Assembly: GCA_965221835.1 (NCBI GenBank)
Contig: OZ244916.1
Coordinates: 1,920,336-1,984,335 of the forward strand
Source of the DNA: Persebacter sp965221835
Lineage (GTDB): Bacteria > Pseudomonadota > Gammaproteobacteria > Tethybacterales > Persebacteraceae
Direction of reading: 5' to 3'
Length of the DNA stretch: 64,000 bases
Shown here: positions 57,999 to 64,000 of the stretch, piece after piece
How positions within the stretch are numbered: the first letter of the stretch is position 1
How the letters are laid out: each line of letters opens with the position of its first letter
Program-made: the position numbers and the translations under genes
The notes under the pieces: generated by a model
Told to the model about the DNA's origin: nothing
Database searches by the model: none
Seen by the model: only the letters and a program-made list of their open reading frames with translations

Positions 57999-59150
57999 AT
58001 GTCTGATACGCCCGTCTATCTGGATTACAACGCCACAACGCCCGTGCATCCCGATGTTTTGGAGGCGATGCTGCCTTATTTGCGCGGCGAATTCGGCAAC
58101 GCATCCAGCCGTCATTCGTTTGGACGGCGCGCACGGGCGGCAGTGGAAAATGCCCGCGAACAAGTCGCCGCCGCTGTCGGTGCGCATCCTGCGGAAGTCG
58201 TTTTTACCGCTTCCGGCACCGAAAGCAACAATACAATTATTAAAGGAGTCGCGCTGATGTCGTTGCGCAGTATTGCCGCCGTTTCGGCAACAGAACACCC
58301 TTGCGTACTTTGCGCCGCCCGTACTTTGCAACGCGCGGGCGGCGGTTATGTGCCGCTGTCGGTCGATGCGGACGGACTTCTGGAAATGGACGATTTAATC
58401 CAAACAGTCGCCGGGGGAGATTGCGCGATTGTTTCCGTTATGTACGCGAACAACGAAACCGGCGTTTTGCAAGATATTAAATCGGTCGCCGAAAAAGCCA
58501 AAGCCGCCGGGGCGGTAATGCACACGGATGCCGCACAGGCGTTGGGCAAAGTGCCGTTAAATTTCGCCGGATGCGGCGCGGATGCGATGACTTTGTCGGC
58601 GCACAAAGCGTACGGTCCAAAAGGCGTTGCCGCCCTTATCGTCCGCCGTGAAGTGGATTGGGCGCCGTTGTTGGACGGCGGCGGACACGAAAACGGACGG
58701 CGGTCTTCAACCGAAAATGTCGCCGGTATTGTCGGAATGGGTGCGGCATGCGCACGGGCGGAAAAAATGCTCGCCGGGGCGGACAATTTACGCGCGTTGC
58801 GGGACGAAATGGAATCCGCTTTGGTCGCCGCCGGGGCGACAATATTCGCCGCAAACGCCCCGCGTCTGCCGAATACTTCGTTGTTCGGATTTCCCGGCGT
58901 GGACGGCGAAAGTATGGTGCTGATGTTGGATCAATCCGGTTTTGCGGCGGCAAGCGGGGCGGCGTGTTCCAGCATGAAAGACGAACCGAGTCATGTGTTG
59001 CTGGCGATGGGCGCACCGCCCGACGAGGCGCGTACCGCCGTGCGGGTTTCGTTGGGGGCGGATACTTCCGCCGAGTCGGTCGCGCGCTTTGTAGCGGCGG
59101 CGAAAGCGCTCAATTCCCGCCTGACATCCATGGCGGCGGTGCGCGATTGA
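57999..59150 (+). CDS. Cysteine desulfurase, NifS/IscS family
   Basis: A 383-residue PLP enzyme that takes sulfur from cysteine for Fe-S clusters and thiolated cofactors. The N-terminal VYLDYNATTPVHPDVLEAML, the PLP lysine in TLSAHKAYGPKG, HENGRRSSTENVAGIVGMG and the sulfur-carrying Cys in ASGAACSSMKDEPSHVLLAM are all present. ATG 57999 is the family start. An in-frame GTG at 57978 would add seven residues. An ErpA-like carrier follows 73 bp later, which suggests shared use. iscU and other isc genes are not in the window. Confidence 0.93.
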   Translation: MSDTPVYLDYNATTPVHPDVLEAMLPYLRGEFGNASSRHSFGRRARAAVENAREQVAAAVGAHPAEVVFTASGTESNNTIIKGVALMSLRSIAAVSATEHPCVLCAARTLQRAGGGYVPLSVDADGLLEMDDLIQTVAGGDCAIVSVMYANNETGVLQDIKSVAEKAKAAGAVMHTDAAQALGKVPLNFAGCGADAMTLSAHKAYGPKGVAALIVRREVDWAPLLDGGGHENGRRSSTENVAGIVGMGAACARAEKMLAGADNLRALRDEMESALVAAGATIFAANAPRLPNTSLFGFPGVDGESMVLMLDQSGFAAASGAACSSMKDEPSHVLLAMGAPPDEARTAVRVSLGADTSAESVARFVAAAKALNSRLTSMAAVRD

Positions 59151-59223
59151 CCCGCCGGATATTGACAATTTTATCCAATTCTGATACTATGATTTAAGTA
59201 ATGTATTTTTTCCAAAGGTGTTT

Positions 59224-59649
59224 ATGAACAATCCACAAAGACAGACCGAAGAAACGAGTAATCAAAATCCGCCGAATCCGCCGAAAACGGACGAGACGTT
59301 TGCCGCCCCCGCCGCCGATGCTGCGGGAATTATTTTTACCGACAACGCCGCACGCAAAGTGCGGGCGCTGATAGAGGAGGAAAAAAATCCTGCGCTGATG
59401 TTGCGCGTTTTTATTTCCGGCGGCGGCTGTTCGGGGTTTCAATATGGTTTTACTTTTGACGAAGAACGCGCCGAAGACGATTTTGCGTTGGAAAAAACCG
59501 GCGTTATCGTGTTGGTGGATCCGATGAGTTATCAATATCTTGTCGGCGCCGAAATAGATTATAAAGAGGGATTGGAAGGATCGCAGTTTGTGATTCGCAA
59601 TCCGAATGTCACTTCCACTTGCGGCTGCGGTTCGTCGTTTTCCGCCTGA
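59224..59649 (+). CDS. erpA: A-type iron-sulfur cluster carrier, ErpA-like
   Basis: A 141-residue A-type carrier that passes Fe-S clusters to target enzymes. The three conserved cysteines are C69 in SGGGCSGFQYGF, and C133 and C135 in TSTCGCGSSFS. The core is preceded by an unusual ~30-residue Pro/Asn-rich extension that may be disordered. A start at a later Met is not available, so the extension is probably real. It follows a cysteine desulfurase. Confidence 0.92.
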   Translation: MNNPQRQTEETSNQNPPNPPKTDETFAAPAADAAGIIFTDNAARKVRALIEEEKNPALMLRVFISGGGCSGFQYGFTFDEERAEDDFALEKTGVIVLVDPMSYQYLVGAEIDYKEGLEGSQFVIRNPNVTSTCGCGSSFSA

Positions 59650-59689
59650 CCCTGCCGTTTTTATCCATCAACCACAAGGAGACACCATC

Positions 59690-60769
59690 ATGACACATCC
59701 CAAAAATCGTTTTTCGCGGCGCGCATTTCTTGCCGCCGCCGGAATTGGCGCAGTTGCCGCCGGTTTTCGCCTGCCGGCGAACGCCGCCGAAGAAAAGCGT
59801 CTGAATTTTTACAACTGGGACACTTATATCGGCGAGACGACTCTGGACGATTTCAAATCCGCATCCGGCATTGAAGTCAATCTGGATTTGTTCGGCGACA
59901 ACACCGAATTATTCGCCAAAATGCGCGAAGGCAATCCGGGCTACGATGTCATCGTACCGTCCAACGATTATGTGCAACGCATGACCGCCGCCAATTTGCT
60001 TTCGCCGCTCAATCACAGCGCGATTCCGAATTTCCGCCGCAATGTCGACGAGCAATTTCAAGACGCCGGTTTTGATCCGGGGCGCAAATATTCCATGCCC
60101 TATATGTGGGGGACGATGGGAATCGGCTATCGCAAATCCAAAGTCAAAAAACCGCCGGTGTCGTGGTCGGCGGTATGGGGCAAAGAATCCGACCAATACG
60201 CCGGACGCATCGGCTGGATTAGCGAACCCGAATCCATGATGGGAATGGTGTTGCGTTATTTGGGCTATTCGTTCAACTCCGAAGACACCGCCGAAATTCG
60301 CGCCGCCGCCGACCAACTCATCACATTTAAGAAAAATGTGAAGGGCATTTTTGAAGACAACGGGCAAGATTTGCTCGCTTCCGGCGAAGTGGATTTGGTC
60401 GTAGAATGGAACGGCGACATCGCGCAACTGGCGACCGAAGATGACGACATCGGCTATGTGATTCCGTTTGAAGGCGGCTATTATTGGCAGGATTGCCTGT
60501 GCATTCCCAAAGATGCCCCGCACCCGCAAAACGCGCACGCGTTCATCAACTTTTTGCTGGACGCCGAAATCGGGCGCGATTTAGCGGACTACATCCAATA
60601 TGCGACTCCGAACAAAGCGGCATTAAAACTGCTGGACGAGTCGTACACAAAAAATCCGGCAATCTTCCCGCCGCAACACATCCGGGACAAACTGGAACCA
60701 AACCTCTACCTCGGCGAAGCCCGCTCACAATTCGTAGAAGAAGAATGGACGAGGGTGTTGTCGGCGTAA
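59690..60769 (+). CDS. potD: Polyamine ABC transporter substrate-binding protein (PotD/PotF)
   Basis: A 359-residue periplasmic spermidine/putrescine-binding protein. A Tat-type signal (FSRRAFLAAAGIG) leads to EKRLNFYNWDTYIGETTLDD, GYDVIVPSNDYVQRM, YMWGTMGIGYRKSKV and YYWQDCLCIPKDAPHPQNAH. Shine-Dalgarno AAGGAGA precedes the ATG at 59690. PotB and PotC follow after an inserted DUF262 gene. PotA is not in the window. Confidence 0.94.
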   Translation: MTHPKNRFSRRAFLAAAGIGAVAAGFRLPANAAEEKRLNFYNWDTYIGETTLDDFKSASGIEVNLDLFGDNTELFAKMREGNPGYDVIVPSNDYVQRMTAANLLSPLNHSAIPNFRRNVDEQFQDAGFDPGRKYSMPYMWGTMGIGYRKSKVKKPPVSWSAVWGKESDQYAGRIGWISEPESMMGMVLRYLGYSFNSEDTAEIRAAADQLITFKKNVKGIFEDNGQDLLASGEVDLVVEWNGDIAQLATEDDDIGYVIPFEGGYYWQDCLCIPKDAPHPQNAHAFINFLLDAEIGRDLADYIQYATPNKAALKLLDESYTKNPAIFPPQHIRDKLEPNLYLGEARSQFVEEEWTRVLSA

Positions 60770-60779
60770 ATGGGACACC

Positions 60780-62696
60780 GTGGAAGTTCTCCAATTCAAC
60801 GTTAAGCGCCTGTTTGAACGCGAAATCCGATATGTGATACCGCGTTATCAGCGTCATTATGTTTGGAACAAAGAGGAGCAATGGGTTCCTCTTTGGGAGG
60901 ACGTTGCGTCCATGGCGGAAAACATCCTCCGCGATGGAGCGCGAGCTGAAATTTCTCACTTTACGGGCGCTATCGTCACGCAAGGGAGAACTGTTCTGGG
61001 AGGACCGACTGTCTTTGAGGTTATTGACGGGCAACAAAGATTGATCACTTTCCAGATAATTTTGGCGGCGATTCGGAATGTGTGCGCCGTGAATTTTCCG
61101 CGGATTGCCGATGACATTAAACGGCATACTCACAATCTCGGGCGGCATACAGCCGGAGATGCAAAATTTAAATTACTTCCGAGCAAGCCCGACCGCGATG
61201 CGTTCAAATCTTTAATTGAGCGCGGCGATGGACAAGACGGCGTACTGAAAAATGCCTTTGATTTCTTTGGCGCGAAGATTAAACGCTTCGTTGACGGGGA
61301 AGAATCCAAAGCGGACGCGTTGCTTATTTCCGTCATGGAAGGGTTTGAAATTGTTCAAATTGCGGTAGAAGACAAGGATGAGCCGGAAACTATTTTTCAA
61401 TCCTTAAACGGCAGAGCGCAGCATCTCTGGCAATTTGATTTGCTTAGAAACGACCTATTTTTGCGAATGCGGCAAACCGAACCCGGTAAAAAGGACGAGT
61501 TGTACGAGCAGTATTGGGAATATTTCGAATCTCCCGAATGGGGAGAGGATGTTGTCGTAGGCAGAAAAAGCATGCCGCTTTCGGAGTTGTTTTTGTGGCA
61601 TTTTTTATCCGCAAAATCGGTAAAGGCAACTCTTGCCTCGTTGTTCCACGATTACTGCAGATACAGAAAGCACCCCCATCCGGATGCGCGGGGGATAGAG
61701 AGCGAACTCGGCGAGCTTCGCAATCACGCGGAGCATTATAAGTATATCGTCCAAAACGAGGCGTCCGGCAAAAATATGCAGTTGTACGATATTCTTGATA
61801 TTACGCCTCGACGCCCGTTTTTCTTGTACCTATTAACCGATTCCGGCTTGTCTGCGGAACAGTGCGAGTATGTGTTTAAAGCGCTGGAATCTTACACCGT
61901 GCGGCGCGGGCTTTCGGAGAAATATCCGTTCAACCATCTCAATATTTATTTTGGAAGCATTATAGAAAAGTTAAGGAGCCACCCGCTTTTGCCTGTGGTG
62001 ACCCCGTCACTTGTACTGCAGGAATTAGGCGATAGCAAAGCCCGCACGGACAGATGGACAAGCGACAAAGATAGAGAATTTGATGACGCCTTGTCGGGCG
62101 CGGGAGGTTGGAGTGAACGAAATTCCAACGACACCAGAATGGCGCGCTACATTCTGTACCGTATGGAGAATTACTTGCGCCAGCAAGACCGGTTTGCGGA
62201 GGAGGATAATGCATCGTTCTCCTTTCAATCCTTGGAGTTGGAGCATATTCTTCCGAGAAATTGGCGGAAAAACTGGCTTTTGCCCTCTTCCCCCAAACCG
62301 GTAAGATATGAGGATATTATTTCTTTTGATTATAAGAAAGAGCATGCCGATTGGGGAAAAATTTGTCCCGCAGAAGGCGAAGAGGATATCGCGCTTAAAG
62401 ATATGTCGTATGTCGGTGCGCTGGAAATTGCCCGCGAAAGGGATGCCTTGTTGCACAGTTTGGGCAATTTGACTCTCTTGACCAAGCCCATGAACGCCAG
62501 TGTATCCGACAGCACGTTTTCAAAAAAGAAAGAGGAATTAAAAAACCATTCGGTTTTGTTTCTTAACAAAAATGTGTGCTGCTGCGAAGATTGGGATATA
62601 TCTCAAATTAAGGAACGAACGAAAAAATTGCGCGACATTTTCCGTAAAATTTGGCCGGACGCACAGTGGTTTTTGGATAACATTCCGGGGGAGTGA
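60780..62696 (+). CDS. DUF262-DUF1524 (GmrSD-like) putative type IV restriction enzyme
   Basis: A 638-residue protein. The N-terminal DUF262 region begins LFEREIRYVIPRYQRHYVW and carries DGQQRL (from about residue 83), the NTP-using ParB-like motif. The C-terminal DUF1524 region is an HNH-type nuclease: LELEHILPRNWRKNWL (about 483-498) and later LHSLGNLTLLTKPMNAS. This GmrS-GmrD fused layout is known from enzymes that cut modified phage DNA. It sits between potD and potB, 10 bp after the potD stop, starting at GTG. Codon use (more AGA, AGG, GGA) differs from its neighbours, which points to transfer. Confidence 0.85.
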   Translation: MEVLQFNVKRLFEREIRYVIPRYQRHYVWNKEEQWVPLWEDVASMAENILRDGARAEISHFTGAIVTQGRTVLGGPTVFEVIDGQQRLITFQIILAAIRNVCAVNFPRIADDIKRHTHNLGRHTAGDAKFKLLPSKPDRDAFKSLIERGDGQDGVLKNAFDFFGAKIKRFVDGEESKADALLISVMEGFEIVQIAVEDKDEPETIFQSLNGRAQHLWQFDLLRNDLFLRMRQTEPGKKDELYEQYWEYFESPEWGEDVVVGRKSMPLSELFLWHFLSAKSVKATLASLFHDYCRYRKHPHPDARGIESELGELRNHAEHYKYIVQNEASGKNMQLYDILDITPRRPFFLYLLTDSGLSAEQCEYVFKALESYTVRRGLSEKYPFNHLNIYFGSIIEKLRSHPLLPVVTPSLVLQELGDSKARTDRWTSDKDREFDDALSGAGGWSERNSNDTRMARYILYRMENYLRQQDRFAEEDNASFSFQSLELEHILPRNWRKNWLLPSSPKPVRYEDIISFDYKKEHADWGKICPAEGEEDIALKDMSYVGALEIARERDALLHSLGNLTLLTKPMNASVSDSTFSKKKEELKNHSVLFLNKNVCCCEDWDISQIKERTKKLRDIFRKIWPDAQWFLDNIPGE

Positions 62697-62783
62697 ATGC
62701 CGGAAATTGGCGCGTTCGCGTCCGCATTGCCCGCGTCCTCAAAAAATAAAATCATCGGCGGCGCGCGGAATGTGGTTTTATGC

Positions 62784-62789
62784 GATAAT
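62784..62789 (+). promoter_or_regulatory. Extended -10 for potB
   Basis: TGCGATAAT, about 43 nt before the potB start and followed by the Shine-Dalgarno GGAGGGCGA. It may restore expression of potBC behind the inserted gene. Confidence 0.4.
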
Positions 62790-62832
62790 GCGTTAAGATT
62801 CGGTTTTCGGTTTTTTTGCGGAGGGCGAGATT

Positions 62833-63726
62833 TTGCAGGGCGAACATTGGCGGACGAATTCGGGAGTTTTTGCGGCGTTGGGCGCGCCGGGACTTTTGTG
62901 GTTGGCGGTGTTTTTTGTCGCGCCGCTAGGGTTTATTTTTGCGTTATCGTTTTCGGACAAAACCGGAATTGTCGGACACGACCTGACATGGACGGGCGCG
63001 AATTATCTGCGCGCATTTGAACCGATTTATCTCGGCATTTTTGCGAAATCGTTGGCGATTGCGGCAGCGGCGACAGCGTTTTGTTTGCTGATTGGTTATC
63101 CGGTTGCGTTGGCGGTGGCGTTTGCGCCGCCGAAAATTAAAACGCCGTTGCTGGTCGCGATTACATTGCCGTTTTGGATTAACATTCTCATTCGCACTTA
63201 TGCGTTGATTGCGGTATTTCGCACGCGCGGATTTTTAAATTTTACGCTGGAATGGTTTTGGAATATCGGCGATGGCGTTTTATCTTTTTTCGGATTCGGT
63301 CTCGGCGATTATGTGCCGCTGGAATTGTTGTATACAAATGTTGCGGTCGCCCTCGGCATCGGTTATGTATTTTTGCCGTTTATGATTTTGCCGTTGTATG
63401 CATCAATGGAGCGGTTTGACCGGTCTTTGCTGGAAGCGTCTTTGGATTTGGGGGCGGGACATTGGCGGACATTTTGGTGCGTGCTGTTGCCGCTGACGAT
63501 GCCGGGCGTGGTGTCGGGTTTAATGATTGTTTTTGTGCCGGCGTTGGGCGCGTTTTTTATCGCCGATATGCTGGGCGGTGCGGACAGTCAACTCATCGGC
63601 AATGTAATTGAGCGGCAGTTTTTGGGCGCGAACAATTGGCCATTCGGTGCGGCGTTGTCGTTTCTTTTAATGTATTTAACATTTGGTGCGATACTTTTGC
63701 GGCGCGCGGCGGAACGCGGAAAATGA
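62833..63726 (+). CDS. potB: Polyamine ABC transporter permease PotB
   Basis: A 297-residue inner-membrane permease with six hydrophobic segments. The conserved LPFWINILIRTYALI and the EAA loop LLEASLDLGAGHWRTFWCVLLPL (which contacts the ATPase) are present. The TTG start at 62833 is chosen because GGAGGGCGA stands at the right distance. Its stop overlaps the potC ATG. Confidence 0.92.
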   Translation: MQGEHWRTNSGVFAALGAPGLLWLAVFFVAPLGFIFALSFSDKTGIVGHDLTWTGANYLRAFEPIYLGIFAKSLAIAAAATAFCLLIGYPVALAVAFAPPKIKTPLLVAITLPFWINILIRTYALIAVFRTRGFLNFTLEWFWNIGDGVLSFFGFGLGDYVPLELLYTNVAVALGIGYVFLPFMILPLYASMERFDRSLLEASLDLGAGHWRTFWCVLLPLTMPGVVSGLMIVFVPALGAFFIADMLGGADSQLIGNVIERQFLGANNWPFGAALSFLLMYLTFGAILLRRAAERGK

Positions 63727-64000
63727 AAACGCGCCGCCGCCCCGATTTGCTTGATTATGCCGGACGGCGATGGATGCGCGCGTTTCTGGCGTTGTTTTTT
63801 GTGGTGTTGTATGCGCCGATTTTTGTTTTAATCGCATTCAGTTTTAACGATTCAAAACGCAACATTGTCTGGCGCGGTTTTACGACAAAATATTACGAAA
63901 AAGCATGGGCGAACGATTCTTTAACCGAGGCGTTTTTAAATTCGTTAACGATTGCGTTTTTGAATATGATTTTTAGCGTGTTGCTGGGTGTTGCGGCGGC
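63723..64000 (+). CDS. potC: Polyamine ABC transporter permease PotC, cut by the window edge
   Basis: The first ~92 residues of the second permease. A basic N-terminus is followed by FLALFFVVLYAPIFVLIAFS, then the typical FNDSKRNIVWRGFTTKYYEKAWAND and the second membrane segment. The ATG overlaps the potB stop (ATGA). The rest lies beyond the right edge. Confidence 0.9.
   Translation, partial: MKTRRRPDLLDYAGRRWMRAFLALFFVVLYAPIFVLIAFSFNDSKRNIVWRGFTTKYYEKAWANDSLTEAFLNSLTIAFLNMIFSVLLGVAA

Noticed and set aside
62697..63020. A 107-codon frame overlapping the potB start
   Set aside because: Out of frame with potB, no domain, and covered by the potB promoter and leader.

Overview
This window looks like chromosome from a gammaproteobacterium. 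The gene pairings rsmI/lpoA-like/yraN/dolP, rubredoxin/thiD, accB-accC, glmU-glmS, hupB/tRNA-Asp/ppiD, fabI and a split glyQ/glyS all fit that class. I cannot name the genus. It is mostly housekeeping DNA, interrupted at unusually short intervals by DNA-modification and restriction genes, palindromic repeat arrays and partial gene duplications.

Layout. 0-9 kb: end of a biotin-carrier protein, tRNA-Ser, a TPR protein, the rsmI <-> lpoA-like/yraN/dolP cluster, rubredoxin/thiD, accBC, a TlpA-like thioredoxin and a MoeB/ThiF E1-like enzyme. 9-11.6 kb: a large secreted Cys-rich protein (copy A) with a predicted C-terminal outer-membrane barrel, followed by palindromic arrays. 11.6-18.6 kb: glmU-glmS, hemF, a triplicated promoter block, a DUF368 (PopT-like) gene, a nucleoside-recognition membrane protein and cytochrome c. 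18.6-24.5 kb: DUF779 plus aldehyde dehydrogenase, a restriction-modification pair with a frameshifted nuclease, and xsc (sulfoacetaldehyde acetyltransferase). 24.7-27.6 kb: small tandem paralogues and an orphan DNA methyltransferase. 27.6-34.5 kb: fdhD, moaA, a thioesterase, a TauE exporter, mobA, a repeat-built reading frame and a DinG-type helicase. 34.7-41.2 kb: HU, tRNA-Asp, ppiD, fabI, hemE, a DegS-like protease and a TRAP solute-binding protein. 41.2-45.6 kb: a second restriction-modification pair, also with a frameshifted nuclease, small membrane proteins, a Rieske protein and an amidohydrolase. 45.6-49.3 kb: surface protein copy B with the same arrays and a 21-bp tandem repeat. 49.3-64 kb: dxs, an alpha/beta hydrolase, glyS, a nuclease and an HTH-methyltransferase lodged between pyrE and glyS, glyQ, a cysteine desulfurase, an ErpA-like protein, and potD / potB-potC split by a DUF262-DUF1524 gene.

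How the genes work together. The molybdenum-cofactor genes (moaA, mobA, fdhD, possibly moeB) point to a molybdo- or tungsto-enzyme elsewhere. Xsc releases sulfite and acetyl phosphate, and the TauE-type exporter 5.6 kb away could remove sulfite. Haem, isoprenoid, fatty-acid and cell-wall precursor genes are ordinary.

The most unusual signals are four. (1) At eleven starts a TANAAT-like -10 hexamer (one is TAATAT) lies exactly 6 nt before the start codon, which predicts leaderless mRNAs. (2) Gene 3' ends are copied downstream of intact genes, twice bracketing an extra module, as integration into gene 3' ends would leave. (3) Two restriction nucleases are each split by one base in a T run beside an intact methyltransferase. 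(4) Two surface-protein paralogues share the same palindromic elements around them.
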